Positions 10,641 through 20,782 of a stretch of 24,211 nucleotides of DNA are shown here, in pieces. A model generated the notes under the pieces. That model saw only the letters and a list, made by a program, of their open reading frames with translations. It searched no databases and was not told the origin of the DNA. The stretch's first letter is position 1; the number at the start of each line of letters is the position of its first letter. The DNA is taken from assembly GCA_004151065.3 (NCBI GenBank), contig NWUY0300109480.1:1-24211 (forward strand). Reading direction: 5' to 3'. Both the position numbers and the translations under genes were made by a program. Origin of the DNA: Larix sibirica. Taxonomy: Eukaryota > Streptophyta > Pinopsida > Pinales > Pinaceae.

Positions 10641-10995
10641 CTAACAACCATGCACTCCTGCAGGGGGGAAATTAGGGTGACCCTCCTTAAGGGAGCAATA
10701 CACTAAATGGAATTGCTTACATGTATGAATGTGAGATGAATAATCATACTAGGGCACACAATAATGGCGCTTCCAAGTCCAATTCCAAGGACAAAGAGGT
10801 GTCTACGTAATAGCCATCACCTTCTTTCCAAATAGATAAATTGATTATCGATGCAATGCCTCGCCTCCCCAAGTGTGTATTACAAAGATCTAAACAAAAT
10901 TCCAATGCTCGGGTTGCTCATAATTATAGTATTGTTGAGGATTTAGTCTGGGAGTGTGTACCAAGTCTACTCTAGATGTTCTTTAGAGTTGCCCC
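10641..10995 (+). other. Gag-protease linker, degenerate
   Basis: Short frames include a low-complexity segment (NNHTRAHNNGASKSNSKDKEV, split by stops) followed by DAMPRLPKCVLQRSKQ. This is consistent with the variable region between gag and protease. No motif is recognised. Confidence 0.4.
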
Positions 10996-11450
10996 ATGCA
11001 ACAAAATGATTTATTGTCGACGATAGGTGGTGTTGACCAATTTGACCCACACTTGATCACTTTTGACATGGATAATCACAAACCACACCTCCCTCATCAT
11101 ACCGTGTTTCAAATTCATGTCTCGTCTCATGGTACTAACATCTTCTGCAAGGTTGTTGATGAAGGAGTGCCAATGTGTGTTATGTCTCTTTCATGTTAGA
11201 GAGATGTAGGTTCTATGGAGATTGTTCCATATCCCACCATGTTAACTACATTTAATGTTCAATCGTTTAGACCTCATAGGATTATACCCTCATTCCCAGC
11301 CAAATTGGGGGGAAAAAAAGTCTAATTGAAGTTGTTGATGGTTTGTTGGATTGCAACATTCTATTGGGAAGTAGTTGGACATATCCTATGACCTCGTTGG
11401 TGTCAACAATATTTTGACTAATTTGCTTTCCTCACCAGAGACAAATTGTC
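10996..11450 (+). pseudogene. Gypsy aspartic protease
   Basis: The open frame 10996-11199 contains VVDEGVPMCVMSLSC. The Asp-x-Gly triad (DEG at 11158-11166) is in the position of the retroviral-type DSG/DTG and matches the DEGAS variant of plant gypsy proteases. A TAG replaces the expected Trp just after MSLSC. Further on, SFRPHRIIPSFPAKLGGK and, after a shift, LDCNILLGSSWTY follow in the expected order. LLG is the flap-side hydrophobic-Gly motif. The enzyme would cleave the gag-pol polyprotein; this copy cannot be made intact. Confidence 0.65.
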
Positions 11451-12225
11451 ACCATTGATTAGTTATCATAATGTCTATCGAATCCAACTTCCACTTTGGG
11501 ATCGAACATTGTGTTAGTGGACAATTCCACAAGGGTGTGCAAGAATATGGGATCTTCCTTTCCCCATAAATTCCACTGACTCTCATTTGATACATGCAGT
11601 TTTGTATAGATCCTAGTGATTCGACATTAGGTAGGAGTATCGAGACATAGTGTTCGACGTCTCTCAAAATGTCCTATTTGGATAGTGATCCTTGGATATT
11701 GCCCAATTTGGTTGCTTTGGTGAATGAAAATAGACATATCGGAATGGCTATGCTATTATCTGCAATTGAAATTGCTCACGAAGCTATTCAATCAGCTACT
11801 GCAAACCTTGATCGGGTTACTCCCACCAAGAAGAACTTGATCAATTTACCTTGCCTATTTGGGTCTTTAGCTCTCCAACTTCACAACACTTCTTGGGCAT
11901 GGCATTTCCTTTTGATGAGGCCATTATCGAAACCATGACTAGTTCTAAGAAACCATGACCTTGAGTTAAATAAGTTGGAGGTTGATCAAAAGCGTTTGAC
12001 CATGTAAGGATATTTCAATTAGTATAATGGTTTCCTTTTGTCTAATGAGGTATATGTGAAGGGGGACATGTGAAATATTTCAAAAACCATGCCTATTGAT
12101 ATTTCCAAGACCTCCAGCATCGTGGAAAGCATTATGATTGAATTAGACTTTTCTCCAGAAGAAGTTAAAACCTATATTGCTCTCTTCAAATAATTCCATG
12201 ATGTATTAGATGGAGTTACGAAGAA
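11451..12225 (+). pseudogene. Protease-RT linker of gypsy pol
   Basis: The only sizeable frame is 11669-11938 (SYLDSDPWILPNLV...FGSLALQLHNTSW). It then shifts to a frame reading MAFPFDEAIIETM. The placement between protease and RT and the DEAI-type acidic stretch fit the poorly conserved spacer of plant gypsy pol. No enzymatic motif is visible. Confidence 0.45.
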
Positions 12226-12977
12226 ATGCCAAGAATTGATCCCCAAATAGTTGAGCATGAAATTAAGACTTACGAAAAATGTGAAACCTATTCAACAAAA
12301 GTCAAGACCAATCATTCCCGAAAAGCAACATCCATCAAGGTAGAGTTGGAGAAGTTGTTGAAAGTCGGATTGATCTACCTGGTCTTGTTAACTGAATGGG
12401 TATCCAATCCCATTCTTATTGACAAGAAACAAGGGACCATTCACATATATATTGATTTTTGAGATTTGAACAAAGCTTATTTAAAGAACAATTACCCCAT
12501 TCCATTCATTAATCAAATTATTAATGCATGTGTCAGAAATGAGATCTTTTTCCTTCATGAATGTATTTTCTAGATATAATAAAATTCAAATTCACCCAAG
12601 AGAATGGCATTTTTTCCTATTAGAAAATATCATTTGGCCTTAAAAAAGTTGGAGCTATGTTCCTACATGATATGTTTTACGCTTTCCATGACATCAAGTA
12701 TATTGTGGAGGCCTACCTGGATGACCTAACCGCTTAATCCAAAATAAGAGTCGATCATCTAGCTTTCCTTCGAGTATTGTTTGACCGATGTAATTTTTAT
12801 AGGATTCAGCTAAATCCAAATAAGTGTATATTCCGTGTCATTACTTGGAGGTTGCTTGGTTTCACAGCATCGAAGTATGGGATAAAGGTCAATCCCTTTA
12901 AGGTTGAGGTGATGATTCAATTGCCTAACCCAAAAAACATTGGACAACTCTAGAGCTTACAGGGAAAGCCTAATTTC
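12226..12977 (+). pseudogene. Gypsy reverse transcriptase
   Basis: The open frame 12226-12462 gives EWVSNPILIDKKQGTI, the start of gypsy RT, and stops at TGA 12460-12462 where DFRDLNKA is expected (CGA to TGA). After a frame change motif A reads FMNVFSRYNKIQIHP, with its catalytic Asp replaced by Asn at 12560-12562. The catalytic box YLDD is intact at 12714-12725, followed within three codons by a TAA. Downstream remnants include IQLNPNKCIF-like and LLGF. RT copies element RNA into cDNA in the particle. The motif A change plus breaks make it dead. Confidence 0.85.
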
Positions 12978-13460
12978 TTGAAAATATTTATTGCTAAACA
13001 CATCAAGATCACAAAAGGTTTCATGCGCCTTTTGAAAAAAGGAGTTTCTTTCATGTGGGATGACACCACTCAAAGGTCATTCAAAGCCTTGAAAAAGACC
13101 CTAATGTCAACCCCATTTCTTAATCAACTAGACTATAATAGGGACTTTCTCCTATATCTCCCATCTTTTGAATTTACTATTAGTATGGTTTTGGTTCAAG
13201 AAGATGATCTACATCAGGAACATGTAATTTATTATCTAAGCAAGAGCCTGGAAAAACTAGAATTGTGATATTTGCATGTGCAAAAGTTGGCTTTGGAAAC
13301 ATTCCATGTTATTCATAACTTTAACACTACATTCTCCTTCGACATAATATCATTGTCATAGACATGAATCCATTCTGGCATATCATGACTCCATGGATAA
13401 TTGGGGGTAAGTACTCCAAATGGATAGTTTTATTGTAGGGATCTGATTTGGATTTTGTGT
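12978..13460 (+). pseudogene. Gypsy RNase H (RT-linked)
   Basis: The open frame 12978-13268 begins in the RT connection (FIAKHIKITKGFMRLLKKGV, then FMWDDTTQRSFKALKKTL) and runs into RNase H: LLYLPSFEFTISMVLVQEDD...HVIYYLSKSL. The usual catalytic Asp of the DAS motif is not recognisable (LPSFEF). It continues past a stop through HVQKLALETFHVI-like sequence. Its role in the element is to degrade the RNA of the RNA-DNA hybrid. Confidence 0.75.
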
Positions 13461-14833
13461 AAGCAAAGCTGAAAAAGTCTCTTGTGTTCACTAAGCTTAT
13501 TTTGAAGTTGCCCCGAGATGGTGAAGAGCAAGTTGACATCGAGTCCTTGCCCAATGAACACTTGTTCCTCATCATCTCTAATGACCCTTGGTATGGAGAC
13601 ATTCTTGTCAATCTCTAGACAAAATATTTCACTCACACTTATCTCATGATGAACATCAACATGTCCATCATCACACGAAGGGCTACCTCAATATCGACGA
13701 CAACATGTATCATCATGGGGTTGATCTCATTTTGTGTCAGTGTCTCACTCATGAGGAAGATGAGAAAGTTTTCATTGATATCCATAGTGGAGCCTATGGT
13801 AGTCATATGTTTGGGGTAGCTACTGCCCAAAATATTTCATGTGCCAGATATTTTTGTTCAACTATCTTCAAAGATTTTATTGAAGTAGTCAAGAAGTGTC
13901 ATTCATGCCAAAAATACATGAAAAAGATGCCCTGCGCACCTTGTTCCATTATATCTTGTTGTTATCATAAACCCCTTTGTTGATTGGGGTATCAATTTCA
14001 CAATGTGTATCCCAGCCTCATTACAAGGCCATAAGTACATTATTGTGGCCATAAACTATTGTATTAAGTGGGATGAGGCTAATCCAAAATTTTCCAAGAA
14101 CGGTGAAATGCCAACAATTCTCATATTCAATCAGTTCATCGCAAGGTTCAGAGTGCCTAGAGAGATTGCCACTAACCATGACACTCATTTTCAAAAAAAG
14201 ATAAGGGCATAATTAGCAACCAAGATGGGTTTTCCTCAAGAAAACTCATGGCCTTACTAACTTTAGGAGAATGGACAAGTAGAGACCATTAATAAAAATT
14301 TAAAAACCATCCTTCAAAGGACCATTAATAAAAGTAAAAACAATTGGCATATAATGCTCTTTCCAACTTTGTGGGCCTACCAAACATAGATCAAGACTGC
14401 TATTAGTTTCACTCATTTAGGATTAGTTCATGGAGTGGAGGTAGTCTTGTCAATTAAATATGAAATTCCCTCTCTAAAACTAGCTATAGAACTCCTACCT
14501 AACATAACTACCAAAGAAAAATACCTCCTTTACATGGAACAAATTGATGAGCACCATAGAGATGTGGCAACAACGAACAAGAAGCACAAAATGTGTGTCA
14601 AGCTTCAATACAATAAGTATGTCCATCCCAAGGTTTTCTCTGAAGGATACCTAGTATTAGTTTGTGTCTAGGAGAAGGATAAGGAGGGGGCAAGTAAATT
14701 CAATTTTACGTGGTACAATCCTTTCATTGTGAATCGTTCCCTTAGTAAAGGATCATATGAGTTAGTAGACTAGGAGGGGAATGTTTTGAGTGAGCCTAGA
14801 AATGGACTCTATCCGAAGAGGTATTATGCCTAG
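13461..14833 (+). pseudogene. Gypsy integrase (HHCC, DDE core, C-terminal domain)
   Basis: The zinc-binding domain is intact: His at 13783-13785 and 13804-13806, Cys at 13897-13899 and 13906-13908 (KKCHSCQ). After a TGA at 13981-13983 and a one-base shift the core reads WGINF, with Asn (13994-13996) where the first catalytic Asp belongs. The second Asp is also Asn (TNHDTHF, 14174-14176), while the Glu in NGQVE (14282-14284) remains. The C-terminal part, frame 14435-14671, gives EVVLSIKYEIPSLKL and YLVLV, ending at KRYYA near 14833. Integrase inserts cDNA into the host chromosome; loss of both Asp residues abolishes this. Confidence 0.85.
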
Positions 14834-14939
14834 TCAACAATGACAAAGCAATACCTATGTACATGTTGTTTATAAGTAGTTTAGTTATTTTGGTTTTGTT
14901 TCTTGTATCCTTTATTTTTTGGTTTGCTTATCATGCTTC

Positions 14940-15380
14940 ATGCTTGATTAGTTGACGTCATCAAATTCACTTGTGTATGTGAGATTCGTGGATGGTGCCA
15001 ACCATAAAACTCATAATATTGCTTCCACATCTTGGGTGATTCATTCTCCCATAGCTCAACTTTTGAGCTCATGTGGGGTTTGTATCAATCAGGCAACCAA
15101 AAACATCGTTGAATATAGTGTAATTATATAATTATTGTAGGAAGTCATTTCACTTGGAATTCAACATCTAGTAGTTCACATAGACTCACAGTTGGCAATG
15201 TCATGGTTGAATGGTGTTTATCGTGTCTATGATCCTACACTTCTATGGAAGTATCTACAAGTGAGGCTTCTTGAACGAAATTTTGAATTTTTGACATACA
15301 TTCATATTCCGAGAAGATTAAATGAATTAACCAATGCATTAGAAAATAACGTGTTGGATTGACATTTGTTCCATTAAAAG
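14940..15380 (+). pseudogene. Second, archaeal-type RNase H downstream of integrase
   Basis: One frame from about 14982 to 15362 shows the RNase H order: FVDGA (Asp at 14991-14993), ATKNIVEY (Glu at 15111-15113), VHIDSQLAMSWLNG (Asp at 15183-15185), then YIHIPRRLNELTNAL. In the last segment Asn (15333-15335) stands where the fourth catalytic Asp (N..aD.LA) is expected. Two stops fall near 15132 and 15141. Additional archaeal-type RNases H are known from plant Tat-lineage gypsy elements. This one lies 3' of the integrase, with about 150 bases of non-coding sequence between. Confidence 0.7.
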
Positions 15381-15539
15381 TTAAAGATGCATGCATGAAA
15401 CATATCATGAAATCAAGCACATTATTGTTTGTGAATAAGTAGAGCCAGAAAACCATCTCTATTTATATAATAATAAAAAGTTACATCATGTAAAAAAATG
15501 GGTGAAGCCGTGTACAAAATCGGGCTCTCAAGTCCCTTG
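15381..15539. other. Gypsy-L1 junction, unassigned
   Basis: No coding motif. The stretch holds the boundary between the gypsy block and the L1 fragment, but no LTR end, poly-A or target duplication marks it. Its mirror is 1194-1352. Confidence 0.4.
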
Positions 15540-15550
15540 TGATGTGATAT

Positions 15551-16000
15551 ATGCCCATCAATACAAAAATAGATATACATAAAAAGTTATGCCTCAAGCC
15601 TTGGCCCGACATGTGTATCATGATAATAAATTATGGTGAACAACTTTCCTTTGCTGGCATACAACTCTCGGGGGATGGTGACAGATTGGTTTGGGATGAC
15701 CCGGGTTATAATGGAGTGCTAACAGTTGCTAAGGTTTATAAGTTGCCATTACCAGACTTTGCTTCCCCACCGAAGCACAAATGGTGGCACAATAAGCTTT
15801 GGATTTGGAAAATTCCGCCAAAACTGAAATGTTTTGTGTGGCTATGTCTCGAGGACAAAATACTTACATGGGAAAATTTGCAGATGAGAGGTTATTAGGG
15901 TCCTGGGATTTGTTCTCTTTGCAGATCTAAAGGTGAAGACGTACATCATCTTTTTATAAACTGTAGTTTTTTGCAGAAGGTATGGGGTGAACTGAAATTA
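15551..16000 (+). pseudogene. L1 reverse-transcriptase zinc-binding domain (zf-RVT)
   Basis: The open frame 15551-15898 reads DRLVWDDPGYNGVLTVAKVY, then WWHNKLWIWKIPPKLKCFVW and LTWENLQMRGY. These are the W..iW....P.K...F.W and T..NL..RG patterns of zf-RVT. After one TAG (15896-15898) the zinc ligands follow in the same frame: Cys at 15911-15913 and 15920-15922, a His pair, and a further Cys in LFINCSF, then VW. The domain follows the RT palm in LINE ORF2 and is thought to help bind the template. The methionine start is not meaningful. Confidence 0.8.
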
Positions 16001-16239
16001 TGGACCCATACAAGGGAGGACTAGAGTGGATGTACTCTCTCGATGATTGCATTTTCAGGTGGAGTCGTTTGGATGCATACTTCAGGCCTCTTCCGTTGAT
16101 CATGATTGGATCCATATGGAGGACGAGGAACGAATACCTATTTGAAAACATCCCCCCCACAGTTTATGGCACCTGTAAGAGGATTTTGAATCTGTATAGT
16201 GGCTCATTAGGAGAAAATATTTCTAAAAAATGAAGGCTG

Positions 16240-16732
16240 GTTACTTTTCCAGATATCGATTGAGAAGGCATATGTGGTTTCTTCGATGGGGCCTCAAAGT
16301 AGGGTATGTGTGGAGCTGGGGTGATTCTCTACCTGCGCAAGGATTATATATTTCGTCTTAATATGGGCATCGGTAAAGGGGATTGCACAAAAGCTGAGTT
16401 ATTAGCGGTATGATGTCTTCTTTGGTTTGCATCCAGGAGGGGGTATTCTCAGCTGTCCATTTTTGGTGACTCACAGGTTATCACTAATTGGATCAATGGA
16501 AAATCAAAGGTTGATGTATTGATTCTAGAGCCTTGGCTAAAGGAGGTGGATCAGTTGGTGGCCTCATTTGCATAGTTCAACTGCAAGCATATTTTCTGAG
16601 AAGCTAATTATGAGGTGGACAAACTTTCGAAGGAAGCCGTGGGTCCAATGGATGGTTTTCTACATTTTGTGGAATCCTTGGATAACGTGGTCATTGACCA
16701 GGGTACCATATGGGCGATTTAAATTTTGTGGG
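16240..16732 (+). pseudogene. L1-associated RNase H domain
   Basis: One frame (codon start 16285) gives FFDGAS (Asp 16285-16287), CTKAELLAV (Glu 16396-16398), LSIFGDSQVITNWING (Asp 16468-16470) and EANYEVDKLSKEAV (Asp 16618-16620). All four catalytic acidic residues are present, but stops occur after DGASK, after AELLAV, after VASFA and before EANYEV. The archaeal-type RNase H of plant L1 elements is a known acquisition. Between this and the zinc domain the frame shifts, passing through the open piece 16000-16233. Confidence 0.8.
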
Positions 16733-17006
16733 GAACATGTCTTATTTTGGTTGTTATGCTTCTGTAATATGGTTTTTTTTGGATTGATGATACTTGTGAC
16801 GATTTTGTTGGTTACTTGGAATCTGATCTGTAGCTGATTAGTCCTTCCTTTTTTAGTGATACGTAGTCAGTTGTAATATATCCTCTTTACAGGGGATGGC
16901 TTTCTGACTTTCTTTGAAGTTCCTTGTTATATGATCTGGAACACATGTTATAACTTTGATTTTCCATTGAAAATAACAAGTTATAGTTTTTTCTATTGAA
17001 AAAAAG
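16733..17006 (+). other. L1 3' UTR ending in a short A-run
   Basis: Non-coding T-rich sequence follows the RNase H and ends in CTATTGAAAAAAA near 17006, a plausible LINE tail. It has no counterpart in the left arm only because the window begins at the mirror position. Confidence 0.6.
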
Positions 17007-17325
17007 GGCTAGACACCAAAAGAGACAGACCCATGGTCATGGTACTCCTATAACCTGCTGCTGCAAATGCTCTGGAAGATACTCTATATGGGCCATAGGT
17101 GACATGTGTTCATGCCCTCCAAGTTTCTCTAAATGCTACAGAGGACTCTCTTGACCTTAACTCCATCTCCTCCCTATTCATCTCTTTCCCTTTGCCAGAT
17201 TCAAGGGTATCTCGGAAGTTGCGCCAGGCCTACATATGCATCATCATATTATTTTCTTGGTATCTTTACACAAAAAAAAATGGCATACCTCTCAAAGTTA
17301 GAAAAAAATATGATAAAAATAAAAA
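17007..17325. other. Unassigned, no supported gene
   Basis: The 109-codon plus-strand frame that starts at 17099 is low in recognisable motifs and overlaps the end of a minus-strand pseudogene. Nothing else is recognised. Confidence 0.4.
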
Positions 17326-18160
17326 TCATAAGACATTTGAAAATATAATTTTTTTACCAATGTCGCCCCACTGCAAGCTAGGTGGAAGAGGAAGCTTTGG
17401 ATCGTTTTGGCAGTCCATACATGCATAAGAGTAATTGCCAATGGTAATCACCTGATATGACCACCAATTAAAAAACCTGTTGTTGAACACATTTAGAACA
17501 TGTCCTTTGAATATGTGCATCATATCAAACCATATGTGGGGCTCAATACACTAGGTGGTTATAGTAGATGCATGGGGGTGCATCGCAAAGATGCTCTTCA
17601 TGAAGAAAGAAACAAGTGTCTCGTAGCGGAAGTTCTTATGTCGACCCAAACTACAATCTGTTAGTTGTGCTTTCATGTTGAAAAGCACAATGATGGACTG
17701 ATCATAAATGGTGGGCCTCAAGCACTCAATAGCATAATACATATAGGCATAAAAATCTTAGTGAGGTGAAGTTGAACATGACATCCGAGTAATGGTCAAT
17801 ATAATGATTTTGAGGTTAAGGTTGACAATTTTCTCCACCAAGACATTGGAACTTACTTTATGAGCATCTAGAGTGCAGTAAATGTCTATACTCCTGTATA
17901 GTAAGGCCCCCTCATCCTCCTCCTCCTCTAAGGATTATCATATCCCCACAACGAGACAATCCTTTGAGAAAATAAATTTCCTCCACCTCAATCTTGAGAA
18001 TAGAATCATCAATCACAAGGGTCTCTCGATCAGGTTCCCAGAAACTAATGAGTAGTTCTAGCAATTGTAGTTGTGAAAGCATGTTGGCACACCGAAAGAA
18101 CTTGAGGATACCACAATCTAAGAATGCATCCATGGACTCAAGTTCATTTACCACAAGTTG
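17326..18160 (-). pseudogene. Conifer repeat-family pseudogene, resembling plant mobile domain proteins
   Basis: Three open pieces in series on the minus strand look like one broken protein. Residues from 18154 read LQLLELLISFWEPDRETLV, then EVEEIYFLKGLSRCGD. This recalls the rW.p.t.tF.....e..itl.Dv..l.GLp..G core of the plant mobile domain. Next, 17742-17551 begins YYAIECLRPTIYDQS and continues AQLTDCSLGRHKNF. Finally, 17523-17326 contains YSYACMDCQNDPKLPLPPSLQW. I recognise this series as a multicopy gene-like family of conifer repeats, but the domain name is a tentative call by eye. A (TCC)n run at 17915-17928 encodes the Gly run at the first break. Confidence 0.4.
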
Positions 18161-20782
18161 GTTAACTTATTCATGCTCACACCTTCTCGACATGATCACC
18201 ATTCTGATTCACCTACATTTGCCAATAAATTTTGGAGATTAGCTTTTATTTTTTGCATTTCAATGAGGCCCCCTCTAACTTCTTTTTAGGACTGTTGCGA
18301 GGCCATGCAACTGCTAGTCTAAACTATCACAAGGAGGGATCCCCCCCCTCAAGGACCTATGAATAAGGTAACCACATTAGCACACATGGGGGACTTTATA
18401 TTGTCCCCCAGCCCTCAAATTTTGACAAAAAATAAAATCGAAATTGATGAAAAGAAAGAGGGAGTTGGGATGAAGTACCTATAGTTGATGGATAGAAAAT
18501 TGGACGATCGAATCTCCCTTATGCACTTGAAATCTGGAGGTAAATAAGTGTTTTGATTAAAATTTTGGGTAAAAATAAAATTGGTGTGGTAAAATGAACT
18601 AATTTGACTTTTTAAACCATTTTTCAACTAAATTTAATTTCAAAAGTGCCTATTTAACTTTGGGATATGTGTTTGTTATCAATTTTTTATTAATACAAGT
18701 TCTTCGACATGTCATTTTGATTCTTTTGCAGGTCCAAAAATAATTTAGAACATATTTTATTGGTGTTTTAGTGTTAATTTTTTAGTAGGATCTTGAGATA
18801 ATTATGCTTTGATTGTCATATAGGCACAAGTACCCCTCTACCACATTGCACCATGCATTATTATCCTTTGTTGTTTTTGTTTTAGGATCCACCTCACCAT
18901 GTTGCGACACAACCAATTCCTTTTAGTTAGTTGTCATAATAATGGTGGTAGAAACCTACCGAACATGGGTGCCTTAGTTAGTACCTTTGGTGTCTCTTTG
19001 TGCCCATTATAAGTTTTATCTTAGGTTTGGGAGTTGTTGTAGTTCATCATGATAGTGAGTTTGAATATCGTGATTCTCTGTCCTTACTTTCTGACATTCT
19101 CATGACAAGGTCCCATTTATATTTTGTTATGCATTTTGTTTCCGCGTATAGCTACTTACGCACTAATGCCCAATGCACCACGACAACCTTCATACTATCA
19201 TTCACATTCATATGTGTTGCCAAGTCATTTGCATTCATAGAATTTTCATTTTGAAATTGTTATCATTAGAATAGATAGTTGATGAGTGTCCACCTCCTAC
19301 CCAACACCCTTTTTGCATTTTTATTTTGCACATGTTTCCACTATATCATGGTATTATTTTATTATTTTCCAATCTTTACTAATATAAAAAAGATGCAAAA
19401 CATCAAATATTTATAAATAAATAAAAAAGAGAGAAAGGGGAAATAAGTTAGATCTTATTTATTATTGTGGTAGCAAAGTTGTGTCGTCTTTGAACAAAGC
19501 ACTTGTGTCATGTCTTCTTTTACAACTTGTGTTTTAATATTGACCTTAGAAGTTGAAGCATGGTCCTAAGTTTTTTACTCCTCTGATTGGTTACTCTTCC
19601 AATCACTATGGAGCAGCCTTCATTGCCTCCTGCTTTGTTGGCTTTATATCATTGTTCTATCTGTGGGTATTAATTGTTTCTCAAGTCATAGAATGTGTCT
19701 TACTTATGTTCAAAGGAATTTTAAACGTGTCAACCATTCCTTGGATTACGACTTTGCATGTTAGCCTTCCCTAATGGTAAGTTGTTCTAAGTGAAATCAT
19801 ATCTAGTGTTTACTTGTGCTAGTATGGAAGGATCTCCACAACCTTCTTGTTGGTGAGTCTTCTCTCATTGACTTCAACTCACTAGTCTAGGAAATAAACT
19901 TAAAGTCGATAACATATAGGAGCTTACTATCATTATTGGTTAGTTACCCTACACTCAACAGATGGCATCTTATCATTGGTCATTGAGTGAGTGCCTTCCC
20001 TCTTCATATGACGATAATACATCTATTCACATACTGAGATTCATGTTGTAACTTAGGTTCTGTTTTCATCATTGGTGGAATTCCTCACTTCTATTGATGA
20101 CATTTATCATCAATCGTCACTTGGGTACTTTTTGTGTGTTGTTTACATTTGGTGCATCCAAGAGATGTACTCAGTGTGTGTTCATGCAAAACTTTGTCGA
20201 AGATCTTTCAACCTAAGTCATGTTCTGAATTCCTACTCGTGTTGGTTGATAGGGGATCCCTTGACACCTTCCTTTTGACAAATCTCATCCTACTGACATA
20301 AGCCCATTTGCTTTAGGAGTGAGATATAGAGTCCTTGTTAGTACCTTGGGGATTGCAATCATTAATGGCAATTTCCCTTGCTATTATTAGTGGGAATTCA
20401 TCAATGTCCCCTGCTATATAGATTCTAAAAAGTGTTCGTTGTTAGGTCATTTATTCACATTTACTAGATTGTAATATTGTACCTTGACACTCATTATGAT
20501 CGTCAAGGGCTATCCCACGTTTGTTAATGGTATTAATTAATGATCAGTAATCAAATAGTTTATCCCATGTTCTACTTCATATCATTTATTCACATGGCGT
20601 AGATTCTCACATTTCGGCAGATTGGATTGAAGACCTTGTGCTCATAGTAGCATTTCTCTTTTATTGTTTCTTGAGTTGCGTAAGTCATACCACATATTTA
20701 TATGACATTCTTAATTAATGGGATGATAAGATTTTGATTGATCCATCATTAGGCATTCTCCTTATGTATACTAATACATATA
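18161..20782. other. Non-coding AT-rich stretch without recognised elements
   Basis: Short plus-strand frames (e.g. 19000-19254, 19553-19774, 20072-20278) lack motifs and look like chance openings in T-rich sequence. A purine-only run at 19425-19447 (AAAAAAGAGAGAAAGGGGAA and onward) could be an old polypurine tract, but no LTR start follows it. I found no long direct repeats that would define LTRs. Confidence 0.4.

Larger units (their letters stand above)
9976..15400 (+). mobile_element. Degenerate Ty3/gypsy internal region (gag-PR-RT-RNH-INT-extra RNH)
   Basis: The domain order is gag, protease, RT, RNase H, integrase, then a second RNase H. RT before integrase defines Ty3/gypsy, and a second RNase H points to the Tat-like plant lineage. 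At least four frame changes and many stops break it. Neither LTR, nor a primer-binding site, nor a convincing polypurine tract was found at either end. It is therefore a truncated internal block between the DUF4283-like fragment and the L1. Both ends are approximate. Confidence 0.88.
9279..16732. repeat. Right outer arm of giant inverted repeat
   Basis: This is the mirror of 1-7454, with all elements on the plus strand. The inner border at 9279 lies inside the PLE coding end, about 57 bases before its stop codon at 9335-9337. The outer border at 16732 is imposed by the window start and not by the DNA: the L1 carried in this arm continues uninterrupted to about 17006. Confidence 0.97.
15540..17006 (+). 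mobile_element. L1-type LINE, 3' part (zinc-binding domain, RNase H, 3' UTR)
   Basis: The order is zf-RVT domain, RNase H, 3' UTR and a terminal A-run near 17000-17006. This is the order at the end of ORF2 in plant L1 elements that carry an RNase H. RT and endonuclease are absent, consistent with 5' truncation, which is common for LINEs; the exact 5' end is uncertain. The coding part is broken by several stops. Only the part up to 16732 is covered by the palindrome as seen here. Confidence 0.8.

Noticed and set aside
11909-11937. Hammerhead-like core (TTGATGAG...CGAAAC), considered because PLEs can carry hammerhead ribozymes
   Set aside because: The required C of CTGATGA is T, no stem II pairing exists between the two core parts, and the site is in gypsy protease-RT linker sequence rather than at a PLE terminus.
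13327-13830. Minus-strand open frames over gypsy RNase H and integrase (and mirrors at 2903-3406)
   Set aside because: They are antisense shadows of the plus-strand integrase zinc domain and upstream linker and show no domain of their own.
1-16732. Hairpin-adapter read artefact or plastid-type inverted repeat
   Set aside because: A missed sequencing adapter gives a palindrome that is perfect to its centre, while here the centre is diverged and asymmetric. The content is nuclear retroelements with no plastid genes. Assembly misjoin remains possible and is treated in the findings.
17099-17428. 109-codon plus-strand frame
   Set aside because: No motif, low-complexity Lys/Ile-rich end, and overlap with the minus-strand pseudogene.
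19425-19447. Purine run as polypurine tract of another LTR element
   Set aside because: No TG...CA LTR begins after it, no repeat partner was found, and no primer-binding site is visible.
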